From contig JAUVXJ010000001.1 in NCBI GenBank assembly GCA_030603665.1, forward strand, positions 1 through 64,000: a DNA stretch of 64,000 nt, read 5' to 3'. The position numbers and the translations under genes were made by a program. Of the stretch, positions 45,111 to 54,635 are shown piece after piece (position 1 is the stretch's first letter; each line of letters begins with the position of its first letter). The stretch is from Chloroflexota bacterium (GTDB taxonomy: Bacteria > Chloroflexota > Anaerolineae > UBA7937 > B3-Chlor). The notes under the pieces are model-generated. The model ran no database searches and had not been told where the DNA came from. It saw only the letters and a list, made by a program, of their open reading frames with translations.

Positions 45111-46268
45111 TTGGGCGGCGAGGATCTGGTAAGGGGCGTGATTCGTTGGGGGCTCACCCTGGTGGTGCTGCTGGCGGCGGTGGCTGTCGTCGTGCTTGGC
45201 GGACGGTATCTGCTAAGCGGTGGCGCTGCCCAGGAGGTGGTAGCTGAAGCAGTGCAGATGTCGTCTGTGGAGAGGACTCTGATCGGTGTCTACCTCAATC
45301 TGCGCAAGAACGTCATAGAGAGCCCAGCCAGCAGTGACTCAACAACGGTAGTGTTTGCCATCAACCCGGGGGAAACGGCAGCCACGATCGCGCCTCGCCT
45401 GCAGCGGGAAGGTCTCGTCGCCGATAGTCAGCTCTTCTTGTACCTGGTTCGGTACAGGGGCGTTGACGCGCAGCTTGAGGCCGGGGAGTACGAGTTGCGA
45501 CCCAACATGACGATGGGCGAGATCATAGACTCGCTACAGCACGGCCGGCTGCGCGATGTCACGGTGACTATCCCGGAAGGCAGGAGAGCCGAGGAGGTGG
45601 CTGCTCTGCTGGAGGAGGCGGGGGTCGTGGACGAAGAGGTGTTCATTGCTCTGGTACGCGGCGGATCAGTCGATTACGACTTCCTTTCGGATCGTCCTGC
45701 TGATGGTCCCGCCACGCTCGAAGGGTTCCTGTTTCCGGAGACGTATCGGATCCCCGTTGGCTATGACGCCATGCAGATACTCGACCTTATGCTGGGCACC
45801 TTCGGAGAGCGCTTCTCCTCGGAGATGCGGCAGGCAGCAACGGACAAGGGCATGACCGTCCACCAGGTGGTCACGCTGGCGTCCATTGTCGAACGAGAGG
45901 CAGTCGTAGCTGAGGAGCGCCCCATCATCGCCAACGTCTACCTCAACCGGCTGGAGCAAGGTATGTACCTTCAGTCGGATCCCACCGCCCAGTACTCTTT
46001 GGGGTACCAGGAAGACACCGGACAGTGGTGGAAGATACCCATGTCATTGGAGGAGGACGTGCTGGTCGATTCCCCGTACAACACCTACATGTATCCCGAC
46101 CTGCCGCCGGGACCGATATGCAGTCCCGGGTTGGCGTCCATACAGGCCGTCCTGGAGCCGGCGGAGACTACGTACCTGTTCTTCTTCTCGAAGTTCGACG
46201 GATCTCACGCTTTTGCCGAGACCTACGAAGAGCATCTGCGCAATCAGGAACTGTACCAGGGCCAGTAG
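45111..46268 (+). CDS. mltG: Endolytic transglycosylase MltG
   Basis: Membrane-anchored lytic transglycosylase that cuts nascent glycan strands, 385 residues. One N-terminal helix (about residues 10-32), LysM-like region, then the YceG domain: FLFPETYRIPVGYDAMQIL, VTLASIVEREA with the catalytic Glu, RPIIANVYLNRLEQGMYLQS and DPTAQYSLG. TTG at 45111 follows AGGAGGTG at a normal distance; a GTG at 45105 lies within the ribosome site itself. Confidence 0.93.
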   Translation: MGGEDLVRGVIRWGLTLVVLLAAVAVVVLGGRYLLSGGAAQEVVAEAVQMSSVERTLIGVYLNLRKNVIESPASSDSTTVVFAINPGETAATIAPRLQREGLVADSQLFLYLVRYRGVDAQLEAGEYELRPNMTMGEIIDSLQHGRLRDVTVTIPEGRRAEEVAALLEEAGVVDEEVFIALVRGGSVDYDFLSDRPADGPATLEGFLFPETYRIPVGYDAMQILDLMLGTFGERFSSEMRQAATDKGMTVHQVVTLASIVEREAVVAEERPIIANVYLNRLEQGMYLQSDPTAQYSLGYQEDTGQWWKIPMSLEEDVLVDSPYNTYMYPDLPPGPICSPGLASIQAVLEPAETTYLFFFSKFDGSHAFAETYEEHLRNQELYQGQ

Positions 46269-47402
46269 TTGCGTACCGTGAGGAAACTTCTTGTATCTGC
46301 ACTACTTCTGGGTCTTCTCGTAGTATCGGCCAGCTGTCTACCGAGGCTGTCTACGCGGCCGACGGTCAAGATAGGGTTGGTAGCTCCGTTCGAAGGGTTG
46401 GACCGACATCGGGGGTATGATGCCCTGCATGCAGTGAAGCTGGCCGTTGCAGAGCGAAATCAATCTGGCGGTGTGGGTGGCTATGCCGTAGAACTGGTGG
46501 CCCTGAACGATGACCAGGACCCGGAATCAGCAAGCCAGAGAGCCCGCGAGATGACCGTTGACCACGACGTCGTGGGGGTCATTGGCCATTTCGGCGAGGA
46601 GACCACTGTCGCGGCGCTTTCCGTCTACGAGGAGGCGGGTTTGGCCCTGCTGGTTCCTGCCAGCACGGCAAGCGCAGTGACCAGTGGCGGCCACACTCAG
46701 ACCTATCGCCTGGTGGCCGACGACGGGGCCATAGGGGCGGCGGCCGCGTGCTACGCTGTGCTGGAGCGAGCCTCCAGAAGAGTGGCTGTGGTTGGAGGCG
46801 CCGCGGACCTCGTGGACTCCTTTGTGAGCACCGCGCGACAGTTGGGGGCGGAGGTCTTCGTGCATCAGGGCCAGGAACACCAGATCCTGGTATCCGAGCT
46901 GTCTACCGAAGACCCTGACATTCTCTTCTTCGCAGGAGAGGGAATCGAGGGCGCGGAACTTGTGCTAGCTCTGAGGGGGGTAGGGCAGGGGTCCTCCATC
47001 CTCGGAGCCAACGGGCTGGACGCTCCACACTATGTCCAGATAGCTGGGGAAGCCGCGGAAGGGACGGTCTACGTGAGTATGGCTCCGCCCCTGTTGGATG
47101 CACGATTCAGCAGGGCCTATGAGGAGTCAAGCGGCGCAATCCCTGGTCCATACGCGGTCCTGCCCTACGATGCCGCTGGGCTGCTGCTGGACGCCCTGGA
47201 GGGGTGCATTGCGTTGGAGGGGAAGCCTTCAAGGTCTTGTGTGGCCAACGCGTTGGCCGGTACCAGCGGCTACAAGGGCCTGACCGGTACCATATCGTTC
47301 GACGAGTGGGGCCAGGCTACAGATCGTGAGGTCTACTTTTGCGAGATAGTAGGCGGGCGCTACCCGGGTCAATTCCGGAGTTGCCCAGCCTGCTCCCAGT
47401 GA
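46269..47402 (+). CDS. Periplasmic-binding lipoprotein (branched-chain amino-acid receptor type)
   Basis: 377 residues, signal peptide with lipobox VSASC at about residues 19-23, then a Peripla_BP_6 type I binding fold: VKIGLVAPFEGLDRHRGYDA, VGVIGHFGEETTVAALSVYE, PASTASAVTSGGHTQTYRLV and YAVLPYDAAGLLLDAL. The usual LivHMGF transporter genes are absent; the gene starts directly at the mltG stop (TTG at 46269; GTG at 46278 is possible). It may be a ligand receptor without transport, or serve a transporter elsewhere. The C-terminus has three cysteines (YFCEIVGGR ... SCPACSQ). Confidence 0.83.
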   Translation: MRTVRKLLVSALLLGLLVVSASCLPRLSTRPTVKIGLVAPFEGLDRHRGYDALHAVKLAVAERNQSGGVGGYAVELVALNDDQDPESASQRAREMTVDHDVVGVIGHFGEETTVAALSVYEEAGLALLVPASTASAVTSGGHTQTYRLVADDGAIGAAAACYAVLERASRRVAVVGGAADLVDSFVSTARQLGAEVFVHQGQEHQILVSELSTEDPDILFFAGEGIEGAELVLALRGVGQGSSILGANGLDAPHYVQIAGEAAEGTVYVSMAPPLLDARFSRAYEESSGAIPGPYAVLPYDAAGLLLDALEGCIALEGKPSRSCVANALAGTSGYKGLTGTISFDEWGQATDREVYFCEIVGGRYPGQFRSCPACSQ

Positions 47403-47434
47403 CGGCGGACGCAGGCAGCCGTTTTCTCGACGGG

Positions 47435-48739
47435 TCACCGGACAACCTGATAGACCAGCGGCGGTGGTTCCACGGCGTGATCTTGCCAATCGAAGGCTTC
47501 CAGTAGCCTCGCCTCCGCTCGCTGTGCAGCATCTTCACTCTCAGCGTGAATGGTGCACAGCTCCTCTCCCTGAGCCACGCTATCACCTATCTTCTTGTGT
47601 AGCACCACGCCGACGGCATGGTCCACAGGCTCGCCTTTCTTCTTGCGCCCGGCTCCCAGGTCCATGGCCGTCAACCCCACAGTCCTGGCGTCCAACCGGG
47701 AGATGTAGCCCGCTCTGGGAGAAGACATAGGTCGCACAACTCTGGCCTGGGGAAGCAGGCTCAGGTCGTCTATGGGTGAGGGGTCTCCGTCCTGAGCTTT
47801 CACCAGATCCTTGAAGCGGTCCAGGGCGTGCCCTGAGAGCAGACGGTCTTGAAGTATCGTGCGCGCCTCGCGCTCGCTCTCGGCCTGCTTTGCGAGAAGC
47901 ATCATCTGGGTCCCGATGGTAAGGCAGTGCGAGGTGAAGTCATCCGGGCCAGCGCCCCGTAGGGTATCTATGGCCTCCTTCACCTCCAGCGAATTGCCCA
48001 CCGCACGGCCCAGGGGCTGGTTCATGTCGCTGATCACGGCCGCTGCGCGCTTGCCGAGGTTCTCCGCCAGCTGGATCATGATGCCAGCCAGCTCTACGGC
48101 CTCCTTCTCGGTCTCCATGAAGGCGCCTCTCCCCACCTTGACGTCAAGAACGATAGTCCTCGCTCCCACGGCCAGCTTCTTGCTCATGATACTGCTGGCT
48201 ATCAAGGGGTAGGAGCCCACGGTGGCAGTGACATCACGGAGGGCGTACAGCTTGCCATCTGCCGGCACCAGATCTGGCGTCTGCCCAGCTACGACAATGT
48301 GATACTCGGAGAGGTTCTCCAGGAAGCGGGACACCGAGAGGTCCGACGAGAATCCAGGGAATGACTCAAGCTTGTCTAGGGTTCCGCCCGTGAAGCCCAG
48401 GCCGCGGCCCGAGATCTTGGCCACCGATAGGCCCGCGGCGACGACCAGAGGCGCCACCACCAGGGTCGTCTTGTCGCCCACGCCGCCGGTACTGTGCTTG
48501 TCCACGGCGAGAGGCGCGGTCTTCTCCACGTCCAGCATGCGGCCTGAGTGGGCCATGGCTTCGGTCAAATGGGTCGTCTCCTCTGCGTTCATACCCCGTA
48601 GATAGACTGCCATCAGCCAGGCAGCTGCCTGGTAGTCGGCTATGCTCCCACTCATCAGCCCCTTGATGAAGAAGTCGATCTCGTGCTTGGATAGAACTAG
48701 CCCATCACGTTTCTTGGCGATGATCTCCTGAGCGTTCAC
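47435..48739 (-). CDS. pdp: Pyrimidine-nucleoside phosphorylase
   Basis: Phosphorolysis of thymidine/uridine to base and sugar phosphate, 434 residues. The family signature is within APLAVDKHSTGGVGDKTTLV, followed by KISGRGLGFTGGTLDKLES and the phosphate/base-binding SYPLIASSIMSKKLAVGA. The N-terminal helical domain starts NAQEIIAKKRDGLVLSKHEI. GTG at 48739 has an AGGAGG just upstream; the frame is open to 48871, but that part is not conserved and overlaps the divergent trmFO promoter region. The split between Pdp and DeoA cannot be made by eye. Confidence 0.93.
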   Translation of the reverse strand: MNAQEIIAKKRDGLVLSKHEIDFFIKGLMSGSIADYQAAAWLMAVYLRGMNAEETTHLTEAMAHSGRMLDVEKTAPLAVDKHSTGGVGDKTTLVVAPLVVAAGLSVAKISGRGLGFTGGTLDKLESFPGFSSDLSVSRFLENLSEYHIVVAGQTPDLVPADGKLYALRDVTATVGSYPLIASSIMSKKLAVGARTIVLDVKVGRGAFMETEKEAVELAGIMIQLAENLGKRAAAVISDMNQPLGRAVGNSLEVKEAIDTLRGAGPDDFTSHCLTIGTQMMLLAKQAESEREARTILQDRLLSGHALDRFKDLVKAQDGDPSPIDDLSLLPQARVVRPMSSPRAGYISRLDARTVGLTAMDLGAGRKKKGEPVDHAVGVVLHKKIGDSVAQGEELCTIHAESEDAAQRAEARLLEAFDWQDHAVEPPPLVYQVVR

Positions 48740-48826
48740 CCTGCTTGGCCTCCTGTGCCGGATTGGAGAACGGTATGTTATCATACCTGGGGGCCCTGCG
48801 CAACACCGTTGCGTTTGGGACCCGTC

Positions 48827-48855
48827 TTCAATTCCCCTGACAGATATGATATACT
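48827..48855 (+). promoter_or_regulatory. Promoter of trmFO
   Basis: TTCAAT (48827-48832), 17 bases, TATACT (48850-48855); start near 48862, about 15 nt before the ATG. Confidence 0.55.
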
Positions 48856-48876
48856 TGACCATGCGAGGCACTTGAG

Positions 48877-50211
48877 ATGGATACAGTCACGGTGATAGGA
48901 GGGGGCCTGGCCGGGTCCGAGGCGGCATGGCAGGTCGCGCGACAGGGACTGAAGGTCCTTCTATTTGAGATGCGTCCTCAGAAGATGACTCCGGCGCACC
49001 GCACGGGGGAGCTTGCGGAACTGGTATGCAGCAACTCGCTGGGCTCCAATCTCCGGGACAGGTCCTCGGGGCTCTTGAAGGAAGAGTTGCGCCGCCTGGG
49101 ATCCCTGGTCATCGCCTGTGCTGACGAGACAGAGGTGCCGGCCGGCGGAGCGCTGGCTGTGGGCCGGGAGGCCTTTTCCCGGCTGGTGAGCGAGCGACTG
49201 GAAGGGAACCCTCGGGTGCAGGTCGTACGCCAGGAAATCCGAGAGATCCCTGAGGGGCGGCCCCTGGTGATAGCCACAGGGCCGCTCACCAGCGATGCCT
49301 TGAGTCGGGCCATCGCAGGCCTGACTGGGGAGCAGTACCTGCACTTCTTCGACGCCATGGCTCCCATCGTGACCAGCGATTCCATAGCCATGGAGAAGGT
49401 GTTCCGCGGCTCGCGATACGATCGCGGTGATGGAGACTACATCAACTGTCCGATGGATGAGGAGCAGTACGTGCGCTTTGTGGGGGAGTTGCAGGAGGCG
49501 GAAACGATTCCTCTCAAGGATTTCGAGGAAGATAAGAGGTTCTTTGAGGCCTGCCTTCCCGTGGAAGTCATTGCGCGGCGTGGACGAGAGGCATTGGCCT
49601 ATGGGCCCCTGAGACCGGTGGGGCTCTCCGATCCGCGCACCGGCGGACGGCCGCATGCCGTGGTCCAACTACGGCAGGACGATCTGGCAGGGACTTTGTA
49701 CAACATGGTAGGCTTCCAGACCAACCTGCGCTGGAGAGAGCAGGAGAGGATCTTTCGCCTGATTCCTGGGCTGGAGGGCGCGGAGTTTGTGCGCTTGGGC
49801 CAGATGCACCGCAATACGTTCGTCAATTCGCCTGTGTTGCTGGAGCCCACTCTCCAGTGCAGGCAGGAGCAGGGACTGTTCTTCGCTGGCCAGATCACCG
49901 GGAGCGAAGGGTACGTGTCTGCTGTGGCGGGCGGCCTCCTCGTTGGTCTGAACGCGGCGCGGCTGGTCAGGGGGGAGGCGCTGATCGTCTTTCCGTCAAC
50001 GACGATGATGGGCGCACTGTTCAGGTACGTCACCTCCGCGGAACCTGACGACTTCCAACCGATGAAGCCCAACTTCGGGCTGATACCGCCTCTGGAGACT
50101 CGGGTGCGCGGCAAGAGGCGCAGGTATCAGGCCTACGCCAGGCGCGCTCTCAAGGACCTGGAGGCTTGCATCGCGGAGGCTGACCTGAAGGCCAGGGTGC
50201 CCAGCTTATGA
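48877..50211 (+). CDS. trmFO: Folate/FAD-dependent tRNA (uracil-54 C5) methyltransferase TrmFO
   Basis: Makes ribothymidine at position 54 of the tRNA T loop using methylene-THF and FADH2. 444 residues. FAD-binding [20 protein letters not shown] at the start, conserved [32 protein letters not shown] and [20 protein letters not shown]. Full length, ATG at 48877. It overlaps the M28 peptidase gene by 4 nt (ATGA). Confidence 0.95.
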   Translation: MDTVTVIGGGLAGSEAAWQVARQGLKVLLFEMRPQKMTPAHRTGELAELVCSNSLGSNLRDRSSGLLKEELRRLGSLVIACADETEVPAGGALAVGREAFSRLVSERLEGNPRVQVVRQEIREIPEGRPLVIATGPLTSDALSRAIAGLTGEQYLHFFDAMAPIVTSDSIAMEKVFRGSRYDRGDGDYINCPMDEEQYVRFVGELQEAETIPLKDFEEDKRFFEACLPVEVIARRGREALAYGPLRPVGLSDPRTGGRPHAVVQLRQDDLAGTLYNMVGFQTNLRWREQERIFRLIPGLEGAEFVRLGQMHRNTFVNSPVLLEPTLQCRQEQGLFFAGQITGSEGYVSAVAGGLLVGLNAARLVRGEALIVFPSTTMMGALFRYVTSAEPDDFQPMKPNFGLIPPLETRVRGKRRRYQAYARRALKDLEACIAEADLKARVPSL

Positions 50212-51119
50212 TAACCAGGCGGCCGGCGACGGCTCTGCTCTTGGTCGTACTGATCTTCCTCGTGGCACTGGCTGGATGCGTGGATCAAGGATCCAGCACC
50301 CAGGGTGACCCAGAGGACACCACCGAGAAGCGCAGTTTCGATGGTCAGCGAGCGTACCAGTACGCTCTGGACCAGTGCGAGATAGGTCCTCGTCCGGCCG
50401 GAACCGAGGCGGGCTGGGCCACCGGAGAGTACATCATAGGGCGGCTGGAAGAACTGGGATGGGAGGTGGAGACCCAGGAGTTCGAGTACCTAGGGGTCCA
50501 GCTGCGAAACGTCGTCGGCAGACGGGGTCAAGGACCGGTGGTCATCCTGGGCGCCCACTACGACACTAGGCCTGTGGCAGACCGGGACCCGGAGCACGCC
50601 AGCGAGCCGATCATCGGGGGCAACGACGGGGCCAGCGGCGTGGCGGTACTGCTGGAACTGGCCGATGTCCTCGCCCAGCATGAGCTGGAAAAGGAGGTCT
50701 GGCTTGCCTTTTTCGATGCAGAGGATAGCGGCCGTCTGGAAGGCTGGCCGTTCTGCGTGGGGTCCGCCTACATGGCGCAGAATCTTACACGTGAGCCAGA
50801 GTGGGTGATTGTGGTGGACATGGTGGGGGACAGAGATCAACAGCTGTATTACGAGGGCAACTCGGATGTCGCTCTGAGGAAGGCGCTGTGGGACATAGCC
50901 GCTCAGCTGGGATACGAGCAGTTCGTGCCCAGAGTGCGCCACTCCATCGTGGACGACCATCTCCCGTTTGCGCATGCGGGAATCCCCACCGTTGACATAA
51001 TAGATTTCGACTACCCGTACTGGCATACAGTAGAGGACACCTGCGACAAGGTGAGCCCGGAGAGCCTGGGGAGGGTAGGCAGGGTGCTGGAGGAGTTCTT
51101 GGTGGCTGAAGCTGGGTGA
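50208..51119 (+). CDS. M28-family lipoprotein aminopeptidase/glutaminyl-cyclase-like
   Basis: 303 residues. Signal peptide with lipobox ALAGC (about 20-24), then a zinc-hydrolase fold: [53 protein letters not shown] and [20 protein letters not shown] supply the His/Asp/Glu/Asp/His ligands of family M28. The pattern FDAEDSG with a preceding GAHYDTRP is also that of glutaminyl-peptide cyclotransferases, so either peptide hydrolysis or N-terminal pyroglutamate formation is possible outside the cell. Confidence 0.85.
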   Translation: MITRRPATALLLVVLIFLVALAGCVDQGSSTQGDPEDTTEKRSFDGQRAYQYALDQCEIGPRPAGTEAGWATGEYIIGRLEELGWEVETQEFEYLGVQLRNVVGRRGQGPVVILGAHYDTRPVADRDPEHASEPIIGGNDGASGVAVLLELADVLAQHELEKEVWLAFFDAEDSGRLEGWPFCVGSAYMAQNLTREPEWVIVVDMVGDRDQQLYYEGNSDVALRKALWDIAAQLGYEQFVPRVRHSIVDDHLPFAHAGIPTVDIIDFDYPYWHTVEDTCDKVSPESLGRVGRVLEEFLVAEAG

Positions 51120-51310
51120 TCCGAGGACCAGCAGGGAAGGGGACCGGCAGCGCCTTCTGCGGTGCTGTGAGCGGTATCGGGTAGAGCGCACGGGGAAGCC
51201 GGAGGTTTCGGTGGCCTCATGCATTCAGAGACTGAGAGTACCTGTTGCAGAGGCGCGCCCGTGGTGGGGACACAGGGACGGGCGCTGGCAAGCGAGATAG
51301 GAGGTAGACC

Positions 51311-52663
51311 ATTCCCAGGAAAGTGAGGTCCGTTGAGGCGCCCACGGAGAAGGGTTTTCTGGTGGGCGTGGAACTGAAGCGGAAGCGAGGTCTCTGGCAG
51401 GTCGAGGATTCGCTGGAGGAGCTGGCCCAGCTGGCGCACACGGCTGGGATAGACGTCGTGGGCAGCACCTTGCAGCGGCTGGACTCGCCCAACTCGGCGA
51501 CCTATGTAGGCACCGGAAAAGTGGAGGAGATTCGGCTGGGGAAGGGACAGCTGGGCTTTGACGTGGTGATCTTCGACGACGAGCTTCGGCCTCGGCAGCA
51601 GCGGAACCTGGAGGAGGAACTGGACGTCAAAGTACTGGACCGCACCGCTCTGATCCTGGATATCTTTGCCAGCCACGCCAGCACCAGAGAGGGGCGCCTT
51701 CAGGTGGAGCTGGCCCAGTATGAGTATCGGCTGCCCCGTTTGACGCGCATGTGGACCCACCTCTCCCGGCAGGCGGTGGGGGGCGTGGGCCTGCGCGGCC
51801 CCGGAGAAACCCAGCTGGAGAGCGACCGCCGTGAGATAGGGCGGCGCATCGCCGGCCTGAAAAGGCAGGTGGAAGATGTGCGGATGCATCGGCAACAGTA
51901 CCGCAGCCGCCGCAAGAAGGCAGGAATCCCAGTCGTGTCCATCGTTGGCTACACCAACGCGGGCAAATCGACGTTGTTGAACGCCCTGGCTGGCGCAGAC
52001 GTACTGGTGGAGGACAAGCTCTTCGCCACTCTGGATCCCACCACCAGGCGCGTGGAGCTGCCGGACGGCAAGCCTGTCCTGTTCACAGACACCGTGGGTT
52101 TCATCCACAAGCTGCCCACGCAGCTGGTGGCGTCATTCCGGGCCACTCTGGAGGAGATCAACGAGGCGGATTTGCTGCTCCATGTGGTGGACATAACGCA
52201 TCCTAACGTGCGGGAGCAGAGCGCCACGGTGGAGCGAGTGCTGCGGGAGCTGGGGGCCCATGACAAGCCGGTGATGATCGCCTTGAACAAGATAGACCTG
52301 CTGGCGGAGCCGGAAGCGGAGGAAGGGGAAGAGGGCAGTGGGGAGGAGACCGCGGGCGGGAAAGAGTTCCTGGACTACGTGAGTGAGATGATGCGTGAGT
52401 ACCCCAACTGCGTGGCGGTCTCAGCAGCGGAGGGAATGGGGCTCGACCGCCTGTTGGAACGGGTTCAGGGGCTACTGAGGGAAGAACTGGTCCCTGTGGT
52501 AGTCCTCCTGCCCTATAGCAACAGTGGGCTGATCGGCCTGCTGCACGAACGAGGGGTGGTAGAGCGCGAGGAATACGGCGAGTCGGGCGTGATGGTAGAG
52601 GGCAAGGTGCCCAGGACGCTGGCCCATCACTTCGAGCCGTATGTTGTGAAGCGAGCAGAGTGA
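51311..52663 (+). CDS. hflX: GTPase HflX
   Basis: Ribosome-splitting GTPase, 450 residues. N-terminal domain with VGTGKVEEIR and VIFDDELRPRQQRNLEEELD, signature GVGLRGPGETQLESDRR, then the G domain: GYTNAGKSTLLNALAG, DTVGFIHKLP and ALNKIDLL; an ~18-residue acidic Gly/Glu insertion follows. GTG at 51323 is the first standard start, but GGAGGT lies at 51300-51305, exactly 5 nt before an in-frame ATT at 51311, and TAG closes the frame six bases earlier. ATT initiation, giving MPRKVRSVEAPTEKG like family N-termini, fits best. Confidence 0.9.
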   Translation: MPRKVRSVEAPTEKGFLVGVELKRKRGLWQVEDSLEELAQLAHTAGIDVVGSTLQRLDSPNSATYVGTGKVEEIRLGKGQLGFDVVIFDDELRPRQQRNLEEELDVKVLDRTALILDIFASHASTREGRLQVELAQYEYRLPRLTRMWTHLSRQAVGGVGLRGPGETQLESDRREIGRRIAGLKRQVEDVRMHRQQYRSRRKKAGIPVVSIVGYTNAGKSTLLNALAGADVLVEDKLFATLDPTTRRVELPDGKPVLFTDTVGFIHKLPTQLVASFRATLEEINEADLLLHVVDITHPNVREQSATVERVLRELGAHDKPVMIALNKIDLLAEPEAEEGEEGSGEETAGGKEFLDYVSEMMREYPNCVAVSAAEGMGLDRLLERVQGLLREELVPVVVLLPYSNSGLIGLLHERGVVEREEYGESGVMVEGKVPRTLAHHFEPYVVKRAE

Positions 52664-52853
52664 GCAGGGTTAGGGTGATACTTGACCATTGGAGAATAGT
52701 GCGAAGGTGGCACTCAGGAAGTGCCGACTAGCGGAAGTGTCTCAACCCTGGGCGTGTACGGGGCGATCTACAGAGCAGAAGCGGTGGGAGGCCCCGGTTG
52801 GCGGCGCGCGTGGAGCAGGCTAGGCGCACGCTGGCCACGGGAGAGGAAGCGTG

Positions 52854-53000
52854 GTGACTCTCTTGGTTGGAGGCGCCGCGAGGCTGAAGGCCCACATTCG
52901 AGCGCTGGAGCGCCAGTATGCTCGGGATCGAGCGCCCTCGTGGCCCTCGCAGACAGTGACTAAGCCCTGCGAGCGCGTGCCGTGGATAGGGGATTCCTGA
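52854..53000 (+). CDS. Possible 48-residue small protein
   Basis: GTG at 52854 follows AGAGGA at about 6 nt. The frame gives a short hydrophobic start (VTLLVGGAA), an amphipathic helix RLKAHIRALERQYARDR and a Trp/Pro-containing tail (APSWPSQT ... VPWIGDS). Composition looks more protein-like than the other frames, but there is no family recognition and no supporting context. Confidence 0.25.
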   Translation: MTLLVGGAARLKAHIRALERQYARDRAPSWPSQTVTKPCERVPWIGDS

Positions 53001-53179
53001 GTAGGGGCTGCGCCCCCATCATGGTGAGAGCCCACACCATGGCGAACCGACGCGATAGATCTGTTTGCTCTCTCCGGTGCGTGCCGGTGGACCGTACTGT
53101 CCCCAGGCTGGTGATCGCAGTGGCGTGCGTTGGTGAGGGGAGCCATCTAGAGCGCGAAACCTATCTTCACACTATAGAT

Positions 53180-53223
53180 GTTATGTAAATGGTAGCGCCT
53201 AGTACAACCCGATAGTTTACATA
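53180..53223. repeat. Inverted repeat TTATGTAAA ... TTTACATAA
   Basis: Two perfect 9-bp arms (53180-53188 and 53215-53223) 26 bp apart in an intergenic stretch upstream of the first S41 gene. The same 9-mer occurs at 29649-29657 and 54591-54599. Could be a regulator site or relic of a mobile repeat. Confidence 0.45.
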
Positions 53224-53330
53224 AGCACCGACTGCCACGCCACGTAGCGGGAAGTGGCACAAGTAGCATCAGGCCGGATGGGCCCAAGCATTGAGCCGGC
53301 CCTGTGGTCTTCTTGGGGCAAGGGACCTTA

Positions 53331-54635
53331 ATGGATCAGACAAAGACAAGGGCTGGGTTAGAGACAGCACTGCGAGCACTGGTGTTGTCCTACGTTCTGC
53401 TGACAGTCTGCGTGGTGGCCTACACTGGGGGTCTAGCAGCTCGGTGGCTTAGTCACGGGCCTGAGAGCCTTCGCGACGTGCCGGACTTGATACTCCACCC
53501 CAGGGCTGAGCAGCCAGACGAGTTCGATGTGTTTTGGGAGGCCTGGGACCATGCGGAGCGGGATTTCTACGGGAACCTCCCGACGGACCGAGAAATGGAG
53601 TATGGCGCCATACGTGGCATGCTGCGGGCGCTGGACGACCCGTTTACGTATTTCATAGAACCCAGTGACCACGAGATGGAGCAAGCTCAGCTGGAAGGTC
53701 GGCACGGAGGCATAGGCGCTGAGTATGTGATGGCCGATGGCTATCTCGTGGTTGTGGCCGTATTGCCGGACTCGCCCGCGGAGAGAGCTGATCTGCGCAT
53801 GGGAGACGTGATCGTGGCTGTGGACGGCACCGACGTGATGGGACTATCCCAGAACGAGGCTATCCTGCTGATCCGGGGCGGGAACGTGGGGACGGAAGCT
53901 GTACTGACCGTCATGCGGGCAGGCGAACCGGATCCCATCAGCATCACAGCGGTGAGAGAGGAGGTCGACGTACCCACTGTGGTCTGGGAGTTCAAGGAGA
54001 CGGGCGTGGGCTACGTCCGCGTATCCTTCTTTGGAGTCCGGACCAGCGGCGAGCTGGAGAACGCGCTTCGCGAAGTGCAAGCCCAGGGCGCCACGACTCT
54101 CATACTGGATCTGCGGGACAACCCAGGAGGGATGGTCAGTGCCGCGGTGGAAGTTGCAGGCCAGTTCATAGACACGGGTGTCGTGTTCTACGAGCGAGAC
54201 AAGGATGGCAACGACAAAGTCTTCAACGCCAGACGTGGTGGCGCAGCGGTGAACATTCCCTTGGCCGTCCTCGTGAACGGCGGCACTGCTAGCGCCGCTG
54301 AGATCGTGTCTGGAGCGATCCAGGACCACGAGCGAGGCCCGCTCATCGGAGAGCCCACTTTTGGCAAGGGTTCCCTCCAGAGCATACGAGAGCTAAGCGA
54401 CAAGTCCAGTGTGCACGTGACCATAGCCCATTGGTTGACCCCCGATCGGCACGAGATCCAGGGCGCCGGCCTGACGCCTGACATGACCATCACCCCCTCC
54501 GCAGAGGCCCTGGACAGCGGAGAGGACCTGCAGCTCGAGGCAGCCCTGCACTACTTGGCTGCACGGACTGTCCAGGGAAGTGCCGTTCCCTTATGTAAAG
54601 TATCTGTCATGGATGGATCAACATGCGAGCTTTGA
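53331..54635 (+). CDS. S41 C-terminal processing protease (first copy)
   Basis: 434 residues: an N-terminal membrane helix (about 15-40), a helical region, PDZ domain (about 125-210: GYLVVVAVLPDSPAERADLR, MGDVIVAVDGTDVMGLSQNE) and the S41 domain with catalytic Ser in NGGTASAAEIVSGAI and Lys in PTFGKGSLQS. It processes or degrades exported proteins at exposed C-termini. ATG at 53331 has AAGGGA 7 nt upstream. The gene's 3' end overlaps the second S41 gene by 13 nt, and the last 15 residues contain a TTATGTAAA repeat that may have altered the C-terminus. Confidence 0.9.
   Translation: MDQTKTRAGLETALRALVLSYVLLTVCVVAYTGGLAARWLSHGPESLRDVPDLILHPRAEQPDEFDVFWEAWDHAERDFYGNLPTDREMEYGAIRGMLRALDDPFTYFIEPSDHEMEQAQLEGRHGGIGAEYVMADGYLVVVAVLPDSPAERADLRMGDVIVAVDGTDVMGLSQNEAILLIRGGNVGTEAVLTVMRAGEPDPISITAVREEVDVPTVVWEFKETGVGYVRVSFFGVRTSGELENALREVQAQGATTLILDLRDNPGGMVSAAVEVAGQFIDTGVVFYERDKDGNDKVFNARRGGAAVNIPLAVLVNGGTASAAEIVSGAIQDHERGPLIGEPTFGKGSLQSIRELSDKSSVHVTIAHWLTPDRHEIQGAGLTPDMTITPSAEALDSGEDLQLEAALHYLAARTVQGSAVPLCKVSVMDGSTCEL

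Larger units (their letters stand above)
52664..53330. other. 667-bp gap between hflX and the S41 gene
   Basis: No recognisable gene on either strand. It holds one weak small frame (52854-53000, listed separately) and an inverted repeat TTATGTAAA/TTTACATAA at 53180-53223. I looked for tmRNA, RNase P RNA and SRP RNA signatures and found none. The GC-rich first half and AT-richer last 150 bp differ in composition. Confidence 0.6.

Noticed and set aside
46025..46420. 131-residue plus-strand frame across the mltG/lipoprotein junction
   Set aside because: Overlaps two well-supported genes in another frame and has no family resemblance.
52664..53179. RNase P RNA, tmRNA or SRP RNA in the long gap
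   Set aside because: No GAGGAAAGTC-like P4 element, no tRNA-like ends with an Ala-tag frame, and no SRP GNRA/asymmetric-loop pattern seen.
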